Of a stretch of 64,000 nt of DNA, positions 37,838-46,675 are shown one piece after another. Numbering within the stretch: position 1 is the first letter of the stretch; each line of letters opens with the position of its first letter. The stretch spans positions 248,001-312,000 of the forward strand of contig CAVTEP010000003.1 in the NCBI GenBank assembly GCA_963733915.1, in the 5' to 3' direction. The stretch comes from Sulfomarinibacter sp963733915. Lineage in GTDB: Bacteria; Acidobacteriota; Thermoanaerobaculia; Thermoanaerobaculales; Sulfomarinibacteraceae. A program made the translations under genes and the position numbers. The notes below the pieces were generated by a model. It did not search any database. It saw nothing but the letters and a program-made list of their open reading frames with translations, and had not been told where the DNA came from.

Positions 37838-38013
37838 AATTTCGGATTTCGGAATTCGGATTTCGGATTTTTCCCCCGCCCAACCCCGAGAGCCCTGGAT
37901 CTTGGAGGGTACGTCCGGATTTCAGAACCCGGAGAATGCCACCAGCCGTCCGTGTTTCGGGGGGACGGGTGGGAAATTCGAAATCCGAAATTCGAAATCC
38001 GAATTCAAAATTC
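37838..38013. repeat. Palindromic element between ATPase and permease genes (GGATTTC / GAAATCC arrays)
   Basis: The left arm has ATTTCGG/ATTCGGA units, inner tracts are CCCCCGCCCAACCCC and GGGGGGACGGGTGGG, and the right arm has GAAATCC/GAAATTC units. The ATPase stop codon TGA is the first triplet of the right arm read on the minus strand. Confidence 0.8.
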
Positions 38014-38681
38014 ATCGTCTCTCCACGATCGCACCGTCATCCATCCGCACCACCGACTTCGCCCGGCTCGCGACCTCGGGGTCATGGGTCACCAGGACGA
38101 CGGTCTGTCCGGACTCGTTCATGGCGCCCAGGATCCCCATCACCTCGCCTGCCGCCGCCCGGTCGAGATTGCCGGTCGGCTCGTCGGCGAGCAGCAACCG
38201 GGGCTCCATGACGACCGCACGAGCGATGGCCACCCGCTGGCGCTGGCCACCCGAGAGTTGATCGGGACGGTGATGAGCCCTATCCGAAAGCCCGACCGCT
38301 TTGAGCGCCGCGGCGGCGCGATCCCGCCGCTCGGACCTCGGCACACCGGCAAAGAGCATCGGCAGCTCGACGTTGCCCTGGGCCGTAAGCCGGAGCAGGA
38401 GGTGGAAGAACTGGAAGATGAACCCGATCTCCGACCGCCGCAGCCGAGTCCGCTCGCCGTCCGACAACTGGCCCACGTCGCGGCCGTTGAAGGTGTAGGT
38501 GCCGGAGGTCGGCCGGTCCAGACAGCCGAGGATGTTCAACAGGGTGGACTTGCCGGACCCGGACGGGCCCATCAACGCCAGATAGTCTCCCCCCTGGATC
38601 TCGAGATCGACCGCGCGCAACGCGTGGACGTCCGAATCGCCGACGTGGTAGGTGCGCCACAGGACGCGTCAGCACGATCAT
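38012..38681 (-). pseudogene. MacB/LolD-type ABC ATPase, one-base frameshift near the N-terminus
   Basis: The body has Walker A GPSGSGKST, Q-loop FIFQFFHLL, signature LSGGQRQRVAIARA, Walker B LLLADEPTGNLD and H-loop VTHD: a complete LolD/MacB ATPase for the two downstream permeases. The true N-terminus MIVLTRLWRTYHVGDSDVHAL is recovered if one C is removed from a CC pair near 38662; without that, the family N-terminus is lost and only an internal TTG remains. Since the rest is intact, I read this as a single-base error or very recent mutation. Restored length is about 222 residues. Confidence 0.82.
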
Positions 38682-38706
38682 TTCCACCCACCCAACCTTA
38701 CCCAAT

Positions 38707-38811
<105 letters not shown>

Positions 38812-38816
38812 GTGAT

Positions 38817-39956
38817 TCACGGTGCTCGCTCCTTCGCGAGCGCTCCCGGTTTGATTTCGGGTAGGTTGCGGGCGGCGACCACGATTTCTCCGTCCTCGAG
38901 GCCGCTCAGGACCTCGACAAACCGCCAGTTGCGGAGCCCCGGCTCAATGGTCCTCGCCTCGAGCACGCCGTCGGCAAGCACCAGCACCGAGCCACCCTCC
39001 GCGACCGCTGATGCCGGAATTCGAAGGGTGTCCTCGCGCCGATCGAGAATGATCTCGACGTCGGCGGAGGTGCCGGGCAGCACCCCCGCCGTGGCGCCGG
39101 CCTCGTCAAGCTCCACCTCAACCTCGACCGTACGGTTCTGCTCGAGGATGTCGAGCACATAGGGCGCGACCCGAACGACCGATCCGGCGAAGCTCAGGTC
39201 GGGACGCGAGTCCACCGTCACCCGCACTTCCTGTCCGACTTTCACACGCTCGGCGTCGACTTCGTCGATGGGCGCGCTGATAAAGGCGGACTCGGGGTCG
39301 AGGAGATCGATCACCGGTGGGATCGGCAGCCCCGGGGGTGACGGTGTGATGTACTCGCCGATCTCGGTGCTGACCTCGGCCACGGTCCCCGCAAAGGGCG
39401 CTCTCAGCTCGGTAAAGGCCAACTGCACCTCGACCGCCCCGATCCGGGACGCGGCCTGCCCGATCGCGGCCTTCGCCGCGGCGCACGCCGCCCAGCTGCG
39501 GTCGCGATCCGAGCGCAGCACATCGAGGGTCTGGTCGCTGGCGATGCCCTGGTCGTGGAGCGCCAGGGACCTCGTCAGCTCCTTTTCGGCCAGCTCGGCC
39601 GCCAGACACGCCTCGTCGGACCGGGCCTCCGCGGCCTCGAGGCTGGCTCGCGCCGACACCAGCTCGGCGCGTTGGGCGCGGCTGTCGAGTTGGACCAGCA
39701 GCTCGCCGGCCGCCACGCGATCGCCTTCCCGATGGGGCAGCGCGACCACCAGGCCTCCGATCTGCGGCGACAGTTCGGCCCGACGGCGGACCTTGACCGT
39801 GCCCGCCCTGGTGTTGGTGATCGTCTCCTCCACCGGCCCGCGTTCGACCACGACCGTCCGCACCTCGATGATTTTCGGTGCGAAAACGGTCATTCGAAGG
39901 ACCGCTCCGAGTGCGACGATTCCGATCACGACGAGGATCCACTTGGCTTTTCTCAT
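38817..39956 (-). CDS. MacA-like periplasmic adaptor (membrane fusion protein)
   Basis: The 379-residue protein has one N-terminal membrane anchor (WILVVIGIVALGAVLRM), then the lipoyl half-motif around RRAELSPQIGGLVVALPHREGDRV, a helical hairpin of about 90 residues (SARASLEAAEARSDEACLAA...), the second lipoyl half FTELRAPFAGTVAEV, and C-terminal beta-barrel domains. This is the RND/MacA/HlyD adaptor architecture linking an inner membrane pump to a TolC-like duct. It is the first gene of the operon adaptor-ATPase-permease-permease. Confidence 0.9.
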   Translation of the reverse strand: MRKAKWILVVIGIVALGAVLRMTVFAPKIIEVRTVVVERGPVEETITNTRAGTVKVRRRAELSPQIGGLVVALPHREGDRVAAGELLVQLDSRAQRAELVSARASLEAAEARSDEACLAAELAEKELTRSLALHDQGIASDQTLDVLRSDRDRSWAACAAAKAAIGQAASRIGAVEVQLAFTELRAPFAGTVAEVSTEIGEYITPSPPGLPIPPVIDLLDPESAFISAPIDEVDAERVKVGQEVRVTVDSRPDLSFAGSVVRVAPYVLDILEQNRTVEVEVELDEAGATAGVLPGTSADVEIILDRREDTLRIPASAVAEGGSVLVLADGVLEARTIEPGLRNWRFVEVLSGLEDGEIVVAARNLPEIKPGALAKERAP

Positions 39957-40078
39957 GTCTAGGGATTCTACTGCAGCGGGATCAAGAAGTTGCAGCGACA
40001 GCGATTGGCTTTGCCGGCTGCGGAATCCGGGCTACAGTTGCCCGACTGATCGACCAGTTCGCTGACGGGGAGCCATCG

Positions 40079-41449
40079 ATGAACGAGCAAACGCACGCCG
40101 AGCCCGGCGAAGAAAAACCGACCTGGCGGTTTCCCCGGACCTTCTGGACCGGCAACGCCGCCGAGCTCTGCGAGAGGGCTGCCTACTACGGGACCTTCAT
40201 CGCGCTCCGCACCTACCTGATTCGCGTCGTCGGGCTCGACGACGTACAGGCGGGGGTGGTTGCAGGTCTGTTCGGCGGCTGGATCTATCTGGTGCCCTTC
40301 TTTACCGGCGCGGTCGCCGACCGGATGGGATTCCGAAATGCCCTGATCCTCGCTTTCGCCCTTCTGACCGTGGGCTACGGATCGTTGGGAGTCTTTCACA
40401 CCCTCGGACCGGTGCTTGTAGGTCTTGCCCTGATCGTGCTCGGCGGGGCTTTTGTCAAGCCGGTGATCACGGGAACGGTGGCGAAATCCTCCGACTCCGT
40501 CAACCGTGCCCGCGCTTTCAGCATCTTTTACATGGTGGTCAACATCGGCTCCTTCACCGGCAAGACGATTGTCGCGCCGATGCGCATCCAGATGGGCGTC
40601 GAGACGGTACCCTACTTCTCGGCCGGCGCCAGCCTTTTTGCCCTGATCCTGGTCATGCTCACTTTCCGCCCACCCGACGACGGCGAAGCGCAGCCCAAGA
40701 ATCTCCGCGAGACGCTGCAGGGAATGTGGATGGCGATGAGCAATCTGCGGTTTTTCGCCCTCATCCTCATCACCGCCGGCTTCTGGGCGATCCAGGGCCA
40801 GCTTTACGCATCCATGCCCGACTACGTGTTGCGAATGGCAGGCGAGACCTACAAGCCTGAGTGGTACGCAAACGTCAATCCGCTGGTGGTGGTGCTCTTC
40901 GTGGTCCTCATCACCCAGCTGGTGCGGAAGTGGAGACCGCAGGACTCGATGTTGGTGGCGATGGGACTGATTCCGCTGTCGTCGCTGGCCATGGCCTCGT
41001 CATCGTGGTTTGCCGGCAACGTGCGCTTTTTCGGCCTGGAGGTCCACCCGATTACGCTGATGATGGTGATCGGCATTGCAATTCAGGGGCTGGCGGAGTG
41101 CTTTTTGTCACCAAAGTGGCTCGAGTTCGCCTCCAAACAGGCGCCGCGCGGCAGAGAGGGCGTATTCCTCGGATTCGCGCATATGAACACCTTCTTCGCC
41201 TGGATCTTCGGTTTCATCTTCTCGGGATATCTTCTCCGGGCCTACTGCCCCGAACCGACCACGCTTCCGGCGCCGATCCAGGAGCAGCACGCACTCGCGC
41301 TGGCCGGCCAGGCGCCGATGCCGGAGATCTACGCCCACGCCAATTACCTGTGGTACGCATACACCGGCATTGGAGCGCTGTCGTTTTTCGCGCTGATTCT
41401 CTACATCTGGATCACCAATCGTATCGATGCCCGCGCCGCGGCGGCGTGA
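40079..41449 (+). CDS. POT/PTR-family transporter (paralog 2)
   Basis: The 456-residue MFS carrier has the POT-type helix 1 signature AELCERAAYYGTF, FFTGAVADRMGFRNAL (motif A) and GGAFVKPVITGTVAKS with FSIFYMVVNIGS, parallel to the paralog near 19-20.5 kb. Compared with that copy the C-terminal half is longer, with a 40-residue loop rich in Pro and Ala before the last helix. The ATG is preceded by GGGGAG. Substrate is unknown; peptides or related solutes are likely. It is divergent from the adaptor gene, with about 120 nt between. Confidence 0.85.
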   Translation: MNEQTHAEPGEEKPTWRFPRTFWTGNAAELCERAAYYGTFIALRTYLIRVVGLDDVQAGVVAGLFGGWIYLVPFFTGAVADRMGFRNALILAFALLTVGYGSLGVFHTLGPVLVGLALIVLGGAFVKPVITGTVAKSSDSVNRARAFSIFYMVVNIGSFTGKTIVAPMRIQMGVETVPYFSAGASLFALILVMLTFRPPDDGEAQPKNLRETLQGMWMAMSNLRFFALILITAGFWAIQGQLYASMPDYVLRMAGETYKPEWYANVNPLVVVLFVVLITQLVRKWRPQDSMLVAMGLIPLSSLAMASSSWFAGNVRFFGLEVHPITLMMVIGIAIQGLAECFLSPKWLEFASKQAPRGREGVFLGFAHMNTFFAWIFGFIFSGYLLRAYCPEPTTLPAPIQEQHALALAGQAPMPEIYAHANYLWYAYTGIGALSFFALILYIWITNRIDARAAAA

Positions 41450-41508
41450 GTCCCGATAGAACCGAAATGTGATTTTCTCCGTTTATCATGTACGGAGGAG
41501 AATCCAGG

Positions 41509-42204
41509 ATGAAAATCGAAAGAGCGTCGATCGCGGTCATTACATGCTGCCTGGCCATCGCCGGCTGCGGGGTCAACTCGTCGATCAACATCGCCGATGG
41601 GGAGACCGTTGACGGGGCCAGGGCCACCGTCAATGGCAGCGTCAACATCGGCGCCAACTGCACGGTCCGCGGCGATTGCCGCACCGTCAACGGCCGTGTG
41701 ACCGTGGGCCCGAGCTCGAAGATCGGTGGGCTGCAAACGGTCAATGGTTCAATCTCGATGGACGAAAACGTGTCGGCCGACGGGACCGTTGCGACCGTCA
41801 ACGGTTCAATCCGCATTTCGGCAGACTCTGCGATCGCGGGCGATCTCGAGACCGTCAATGGCTCCATAGGCTGCGACCGCGGCGGCTCGGTCGACGGCGA
41901 CATCTCGACCGTCAATGGCAGCATCGACCTTATCGGCACCGAGATCGGCGGCAGCATCACGACGGTCAACGGCTCGATCTCTCTGACCGACCAGTCGCGG
42001 GTCGCCGAAAACGTGATCGTAAAAGGAAAATCGAAGCGGTACTTCGCGAAGAAACCGCTCGAGATCACGATTTCGGGTGGCTCGGTCGTGGAAGGTGACG
42101 TCATCGTCCGCGACTCCAAGCGCAAGGTCAAGGTCACCCTCTCCGGCGGCGGCAAGGTCCTTGGCGAGATCAAGAACGCCGAGGTCGTTGACCGCAACTC
42201 CTGA
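41509..42204 (+). CDS. TVNGSI-repeat lipoprotein, predicted beta-solenoid
   Basis: The 231-residue protein has a lipobox (ITCCLAIAGC) and then about seven tandem repeats of roughly 20 residues marked by TVNGS or TVNGR (ATVNGSVNI, RTVNGRVTV, QTVNGSISM, ATVNGSIRI, ETVNGSIGC, STVNGSIDL, TTVNGSISL). Each repeat reads like one turn of a right-handed beta-helix with G-D/G-S turns. The last 70 residues (KSKRYFAKKPLEITISGGSVVEGDVIV) continue strand-rich. This resembles polymer-forming or DUF4097-like beta-solenoid proteins in pattern only. GGAGGAG precedes the ATG. Role unknown; an envelope scaffold is inferred. Confidence 0.78.
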   Translation: MKIERASIAVITCCLAIAGCGVNSSINIADGETVDGARATVNGSVNIGANCTVRGDCRTVNGRVTVGPSSKIGGLQTVNGSISMDENVSADGTVATVNGSIRISADSAIAGDLETVNGSIGCDRGGSVDGDISTVNGSIDLIGTEIGGSITTVNGSISLTDQSRVAENVIVKGKSKRYFAKKPLEITISGGSVVEGDVIVRDSKRKVKVTLSGGGKVLGEIKNAEVVDRNS

Positions 42205-42226
42205 GAGATCCACCGATCGTCGCGTG

Positions 42227-42270
42227 TTGACATCTCCACACGGTTGGTAATAAAGTGTAACACCCAACCG
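42227..42270 (+). promoter_or_regulatory. Promoter with inverted-repeat operator for the metal-uptake operon
   Basis: -35 TTGACA (42227-42232), with an AT-rich -10 region TAATAAAG starting at 42248. An inverted repeat CGGTTGG-N16-CCAACCG (42241-42270) overlaps the -10 region, a good position for a repressor such as the RHH protein encoded next. Confidence 0.6.
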
Positions 42271-42290
42271 TAGCAGTGTGGAGGTGGGCG

Positions 42291-42560
42291 ATGGCAACCC
42301 TGAGCGGCAAACAGCAGATCATCACCTTCAAGGCCGAGGAGGCGCTGGTCGCGGCGATGGAGGACATCCCCAACCGCTCGGAGTTCATCCGCTCGGCGAT
42401 CCTCGCCGCCCTCGATGGCGTCTGCCCTCTGTGTCATGGGACCGGAGTCCTCAACCCCAAGCAACAACGTCACTGGCGGGAATTCAGTCGGACCCACCGG
42501 GTCGAACGTTGCGATCACTGTGACGAGGGCCGACTCGTGTGCGCCGCCGACCGCGGTTGA
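42291..42560 (+). CDS. RHH/zinc-ribbon-like regulator upstream of metal ABC transporter
   Basis: The 89-residue protein begins with a ribbon-helix-helix half (KQQIITFKAEEALVAAMEDI, then NRSEFIRSAILAAL) and continues with a cysteine module, CPLCHGTG...CDHCDEGRLVC, able to bind zinc or a similar metal. GGAGG precedes the ATG. RHH regulators with metal sites (for example NikR) repress metal importers when the metal is bound; here the gene is first in an operon with znuABC-like genes and follows an operator-like palindrome. Metal-dependent autoregulation is therefore a reasoned inference. The Cys module is unlike the NikR ACT domain. Confidence 0.75.
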   Translation: MATLSGKQQIITFKAEEALVAAMEDIPNRSEFIRSAILAALDGVCPLCHGTGVLNPKQQRHWREFSRTHRVERCDHCDEGRLVCAADRG

Positions 42561-42572
42561 ACCGGGCCACCC

Positions 42573-43430
42573 GTGCGGCCACCATCCAGTCTCCTGCTGA
42601 CCTGCCTCGTGGCGCTGCCCCATCCGGCGGCAGCGCAAGACCGCCCTCTCGTGTTTGTCAGCATCCCGCCAATGAAGTTTGTAGTCGAGCGTCTCGCCGC
42701 CGAAGAGCTAGAGGTCGAGGTCTTGCTGCCTCCGGGTGCCTCACCCCACACGTATGAGCCGACGCCGCGCCAGATGGCGGCCCTCGATCGGGCCCGGATC
42801 TATTTCGAGATCGGCGTGCCCTTCGAGGAAGCGCTCCTCGGCAGGATCTCGTCGGTGATCGAAGACCTCCGGGTTGTCGACTGCCGCGCCGGCATCGATC
42901 TGGTACCCATGGAGGGCGATAGTGACCACCACGGTCCCGGCGCCCTCGATCCCCACATCTGGCTCGACCCTGTGAGAATGGCCACCGTGGCCGAAACCAT
43001 TGCAGGAGCGCTGACCGACATTGTCCCGTCCAGGAAGACCGAGATCGAGCGCAATCTGCTCGCACTCGAACTCGCGATCGAGACGACCGATTCGCGGGTC
43101 GCCGCAATCCTCGATCGGCTCTCCGGGCGGACCATGGTCGTGTTCCATCCAGCCTACGGTTACTTCGCGCGCCGCTACGGTCTCCACCAGGTGGCGGTCG
43201 AGGTCGAGGGCAAGGCGCCGTCAGCGCGCCAATTGGCGACCACGGTCGACGCCCTGGGCAAGCAATCGGTGCCAGCTATTTTTGTCCAACCGCAATTCTC
43301 ACGGACCGCCGCCGATCGGGTGGCGGCCGCTCTCGGTTGTCAGGTCGTCGAGCTCGACCCGTTGGCTGAAAACTACCTCGGCAACCTCGAGGAAATCGCG
43401 CGTCGGATCGTGGCCGCGCTCGGGCGCTGA
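42573..43430 (+). CDS. znuA: ZnuA-like metal-binding periplasmic protein
   Basis: The 285-residue cluster A-I binding protein has a signal peptide (SSLLLTCLVALPHPAAAQ) from a GTG start. Metal ligands are visible: ASPHTYEPTP, LDPHIWLDP, and VFHPAYGYFA, with a late acidic LDPLAENY. A short His/Asp loop (GDSDHHGPG) precedes the second ligand, the site of the His-rich loop in zinc-specific ZnuA proteins. Mn-specific family members cannot be excluded. The gene is 12 bp after the regulator and one base before the ATPase gene. Confidence 0.9.
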   Translation: MRPPSSLLLTCLVALPHPAAAQDRPLVFVSIPPMKFVVERLAAEELEVEVLLPPGASPHTYEPTPRQMAALDRARIYFEIGVPFEEALLGRISSVIEDLRVVDCRAGIDLVPMEGDSDHHGPGALDPHIWLDPVRMATVAETIAGALTDIVPSRKTEIERNLLALELAIETTDSRVAAILDRLSGRTMVVFHPAYGYFARRYGLHQVAVEVEGKAPSARQLATTVDALGKQSVPAIFVQPQFSRTAADRVAAALGCQVVELDPLAENYLGNLEEIARRIVAALGR

Positions 43431-43431
43431 G

Positions 43432-44202
43432 ATGACAACGCCGATGAAGACGAATACCCAACCCACACCGGCGATCACGGTCGAGGACCTGAGCTTCCGC
43501 TTTGACGGCGGCCCCCCGGTGCTCGAGGGTGTCAACCTCGAGATCGTCGCGGGGGACTTCGCCAGCGTCATCGGTCCCAACGGCGGTGGCAAGACAACCT
43601 TGATCAAGCTCATCGTCGGCCTCCTCACACCGACCACTGGCAAAGTGCGGGTGCTCGGGCAGTCACCGGCCAAGGCACGTCCGCGAGTCGGTTACATGCC
43701 GCAACACGCGATGATGGACCCGCGGTTTCCGGTCCGCGCACTTGACGTCGTATTGATGGGCCGGCTGGGGCTCGGTCGCCGACTCGGCGCCTACAGCCGC
43801 GCCGACCATGCTGCCGCCACCGAAGCGCTCGCCATGGCCGGGCTCGAAGACCACGGGACTCGCTCCTTCTCCGATCTGTCAGGAGGGCAGCGTCAACGGG
43901 TCCTGCTCGCGCGGGCGCTGGTCACCGAGCCCGAGATTCTGCTCCTCGACGAGCCGGCGGCCGGACTCGATCACAAAGTGGAGCAGGACTTTTTCGAGCT
44001 TCTCGAAGTGCTCAATCGCCGGCTCACCATCGTCCTCGTGACCCACGACCTCGGATTCGTGGCGGGATTCGTGCGCACCGTCATCTGCGTCCACCGGCAC
44101 GTCGATATCCACCCGACGAGCGCACTCGACGGCCGCACGATCTCGGAAATCTACGGCGGTGAGGTACGCATGGTGCGCCACGACCACAGGGTGGAGCACT
44201 GA
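43432..44202 (+). CDS. znuC: ZnuC-like metal ABC transporter ATPase
   Basis: The 256-residue ATPase has Walker A GPNGGGKTT, signature LSGGQRQRV, Walker B ILLLDEPAAGLD and the H-loop VTHDLGF. Layout and length match metal-chelate ABC ATPases. Its stop shares one base with the permease start, indicating tight coupling. It powers uptake of the metal delivered by the adjacent binding protein. Confidence 0.92.
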   Translation: MTTPMKTNTQPTPAITVEDLSFRFDGGPPVLEGVNLEIVAGDFASVIGPNGGGKTTLIKLIVGLLTPTTGKVRVLGQSPAKARPRVGYMPQHAMMDPRFPVRALDVVLMGRLGLGRRLGAYSRADHAAATEALAMAGLEDHGTRSFSDLSGGQRQRVLLARALVTEPEILLLDEPAAGLDHKVEQDFFELLEVLNRRLTIVLVTHDLGFVAGFVRTVICVHRHVDIHPTSALDGRTISEIYGGEVRMVRHDHRVEH

Positions 44203-45044
44203 TGGAGTTCGTCAACGCCGCCCTCGAATTCCCCTTCCTGCGTCACGCGCTGCTTGCCGGCGTGCTGGCCGGCGTCGCCTGCGGGGTCGTCGGTTCCTAT
44301 GTGGTCGTTCGACGCATCACCTACATCGCCGGGGCGATCGCCCACTGTGTGCTCGGCGGTCTCGGGATCGGGCGCTGGCTGCAGGTGGTCCACGGCTGGC
44401 CGGTCCATCCCGCCCTCGGTGCGGTGGCGGCGGCGGTGGCGGCCGCGCTTATCATCGGCCTCGTCAACCTGCGTGCTCGCGAACGGGAGGACACCATCAT
44501 CGGCGCCGTGTGGGCGATCGGCATGGCGGTCGGAATCCTCTTCATCGCCGTCACTCCGGGTTACCACGAGGATTTGATGAGCTATCTGTTCGGCAACATC
44601 CTGCTCATCGGAAGCGGCGATCTGTGGTCGATGGCTGCCCTCGACGCCGTGGTCCTCGCGCTCGGTCTCGGTCTTTATCCGCAGCTCGAAGCCATCTGCT
44701 TCGACGAAGAGTTCGCGCGCCTTCGCGGTCTCAGGGTCGAAATCTACGTTCTCCTGTTGTTGGTACTGATCGCGCTGACGGTCGTGCTGCTGGTGAGCGT
44801 GGTCGGCATCGTTCTCGTCATCGCGCTGCTCACCTTGCCTGCCGCCATCGCCGGTCACTTCACCACCACCCTGCGCGGCATGATGGCCGTCGCCGGAGTG
44901 CTGGCCGTGGCCTTCACCACCAGCGGTCTGGCCTTGAGCTACTCCCCCGACCTGCCCGCCGGTGCCACCACCATCGTCATCGCCGGATTCGCCTATCTCG
45001 TGGTTCTGGCGTGGCGCCGGATTGCCTCGGTGTTGGGGCGATAG
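44202..45044 (+). CDS. znuB: ZnuB-like metal ABC transporter permease
   Basis: The 280-residue protein has about eight to nine membrane helices of the ABC-3 (ZnuB/MntB) family. Typical segments include FLRHALLAGVLAGVACGVVGSYVVVRR at the N-terminus, the IGAVWAIGMAVGILFIA helix and the VVGIVLVIALLTLPAAIA motif near residue 210, which is diagnostic. It completes the binding protein-ATPase-permease set. The His-rich cytoplasmic loop of some ZnuB is absent. Confidence 0.92.
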   Translation: MEFVNAALEFPFLRHALLAGVLAGVACGVVGSYVVVRRITYIAGAIAHCVLGGLGIGRWLQVVHGWPVHPALGAVAAAVAAALIIGLVNLRAREREDTIIGAVWAIGMAVGILFIAVTPGYHEDLMSYLFGNILLIGSGDLWSMAALDAVVLALGLGLYPQLEAICFDEEFARLRGLRVEIYVLLLLVLIALTVVLLVSVVGIVLVIALLTLPAAIAGHFTTTLRGMMAVAGVLAVAFTTSGLALSYSPDLPAGATTIVIAGFAYLVVLAWRRIASVLGR

Positions 45045-45143
45045 CCCGAAGCCGGCGGCCAGTCGGGATTATTCGCGCCGGTTCTCCCGTCAACTCCATG
45101 GCGTCGCCGCGCAATGATCACGGGAACCATTCTCAAGAAGGTA

Positions 45144-45149
45144 TATAAT
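45144..45149 (+). promoter_or_regulatory. Probable -10 box of the six-Cys/SnoaL-like gene
   Basis: A consensus TATAAT stands 38 nt before the start codon in an otherwise GC-rich stretch. I see no good -35 at 17 nt upstream, so only the -10 is called. Confidence 0.45.
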
Positions 45150-45186
45150 GCCACCGCCGACCGTGTACGGTCGCAAGGAGCAGTCG

Positions 45187-46290
45187 ATGAAAACACTGAC
45201 AATAATGCGGTTCGCCGGAACTGCGCTCGCCGTCACCCTGGTTTTGACCCTTCTCCCGAAGGCAGCGGCCGCCGACGAAAACTGCTGTCTCAACAATTTT
45301 CGTTTCGCCGGCGGCTGCATGGTAGTAGCGCACGGTTCGGAAACCTGCGCCAGCATCCAGTCCTATCTCAACAGCTTTGACAGTGTGGGCAAATACTACT
45401 GCGGCAACACCACCGTGCGGGGCGGCTGGACGCTGAGCGATTGTTCGAGCCCAGCTCAGACCCAGGCGCAACCCCTCACGCCCCAACAATCACAGCCAAC
45501 CGAGAGGATTCAGCAGAGCCAACCCTCGATTCGCTCGTCTCAGCCGCAAAATGCGCCGGCGGCCAGCGACGCCAACCTGATGCAGGTCTCGGCCCCGTTG
45601 CAGGTTCAGTTCGACTCCAGCCTTGACCCCGCCACCCAGAGTGCCGGTCAAACGGTGACCGGGACCCTGCAAAACGATCTCATGGACGGCGATACGGTGA
45701 TCGCTCCGGCCGGAAGCCAGGTGCAGGCCCAGATCGTGCCGACCAGCTACTGGGGCGACGGTTCGGGTGATGCCTTCCAGATCCAGGCCACCGCCATCCA
45801 GGTCGGAGACAACGTCATCCCGATCAACGGAAAATCCGTCCAGGCCGAGGGTTCGATGGTGAGCTTTGAGACCGCCACCGCCGATCAGTCCGAGACCCAC
45901 AAACCAACCCTGAGCGCGAGTGGGAGCACTTGGATGGAAGCCTTCAATTCCCATGATGCGGAGGGCCTGGCGGCCTTGTACACTCAGGATGCCGTCTTCC
46001 TCCCACCCAACGCGCCCGCGGTCTTTGGTCGGGACGCCATCCGCGCCACCCACCAGGAGTTCTTTGCCACAGGTGATCTCAAGATCGACATCGAGGCCCT
46101 CGAGACTGTCATCGACGGCCAACTGGCTTATGTCGCCGGTCGCTACCGGTTGTGGACCGACGACGCGACGCTGGTCGATCGCGGCAAGTACATCGAAATC
46201 TGGCGCGCCATCGACGGTCAATGGCTGATCCACCGCGACATCTACAACAGCAGCCTGCCTCTTCCGGTCACACCCGAAACCGGCAATTAG
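45187..46290 (+). CDS. Exported three-domain protein: six-Cys domain, beta domain and SnoaL/DUF4440-like domain
   Basis: The 367-residue protein has a signal peptide (MRFAGTALAVTLVLTLLPKAAA) and AAGGAG before the ATG. Residues 30-80 form a compact domain with six Cys: CC, RFxGxC, ETCxSI, YLN, SVGKxYCGNT, VRGGW, C. The same domain makes up most of the small protein near 50.6 kb. A Gln/Pro/Ser-rich linker follows, then a beta domain (VQFDSSLDPATQSAGQTVTG...VIPINGKSV) like TrbI/VirB10-type sandwiches, and finally a SnoaL/DUF4440-like cone (TWMEAFNSHDAEGLAALYT, VFGRDAIRATH, YVAGRYRLW). Function is unknown; the cysteines probably form disulfides in the periplasm. Confidence 0.8.
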   Translation: MKTLTIMRFAGTALAVTLVLTLLPKAAAADENCCLNNFRFAGGCMVVAHGSETCASIQSYLNSFDSVGKYYCGNTTVRGGWTLSDCSSPAQTQAQPLTPQQSQPTERIQQSQPSIRSSQPQNAPAASDANLMQVSAPLQVQFDSSLDPATQSAGQTVTGTLQNDLMDGDTVIAPAGSQVQAQIVPTSYWGDGSGDAFQIQATAIQVGDNVIPINGKSVQAEGSMVSFETATADQSETHKPTLSASGSTWMEAFNSHDAEGLAALYTQDAVFLPPNAPAVFGRDAIRATHQEFFATGDLKIDIEALETVIDGQLAYVAGRYRLWTDDATLVDRGKYIEIWRAIDGQWLIHRDIYNSSLPLPVTPETGN

Positions 46291-46312
46291 CGGCAGGCAA
46301 TTCCGTGTCACC

Positions 46313-46337
46313 TCGGGGCCTTCGGGCCCCGTTTTTT
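46313..46337 (+). terminator. Rho-independent terminator
   Basis: The stem CGGGGCC / GGGCCCCG with a TTC loop is followed by six T, 23 nt after the stop of the six-Cys/SnoaL gene. Confidence 0.88.
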
Positions 46338-46342
46338 GTTAA

Positions 46343-46541
46343 ATCGTTCAAACGTTAGAACGTTATACGTTCCACGTTTCGGCCAGCCGTCTCGATGGAG
46401 AAAAGGAGAAAAGGGGAAAAGGGGAAAAGGAGCCTACGCACCCACCCCCGCATGAAGCCGTTGTCCCCATCCGTTGTAACGGCGATCAGGGACAGCGGCA
46501 GGAACCGCGTCAGGGGCAGTTGGCCGAAAATGGGGTGGGTG
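46343..46541. repeat. Composite intergenic element: AACGTT array, AAAAGGGG tract, shared core, GGGTGGG tract
   Basis: Modules in order: AACGTTAG-type octamers (46347-46380), AAAAGGGG/AAAAGGAG units (46395-46432), CACCCACCCCC, a core (about 46450-46510) closely matching the one near 7556-7620, and GGGGTGGGTGG. Together with the terminator it fills the interval before the M48 peptidase gene; the last 130 nt before that start are GC-rich without recognisable features. Confidence 0.78.
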
Positions 46542-46675
46542 GATCGAGAGTCGAGAGACGAGTATCGGGTGGGCAGGGGGCGTACGCGCTTCGCTACAAT
46601 GGCCTCGTCAATCTTTTCGCGGATCATCAAACGGCGGATGGGCGAACAGCGGTAAGGGATTCGGGGGAACCAGAC

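Noticed and set aside
36367..38013. CRISPR array
   Set aside because: The repeats are 7-8 nt tandem units without regular spacers of 25-40 nt, and no cas gene is present.
38012..38620. Shorter ATPase starting at TTG
   Set aside because: It would lack the conserved N-terminal strand and A-loop region; a one-base shift restores a standard start with ATG.
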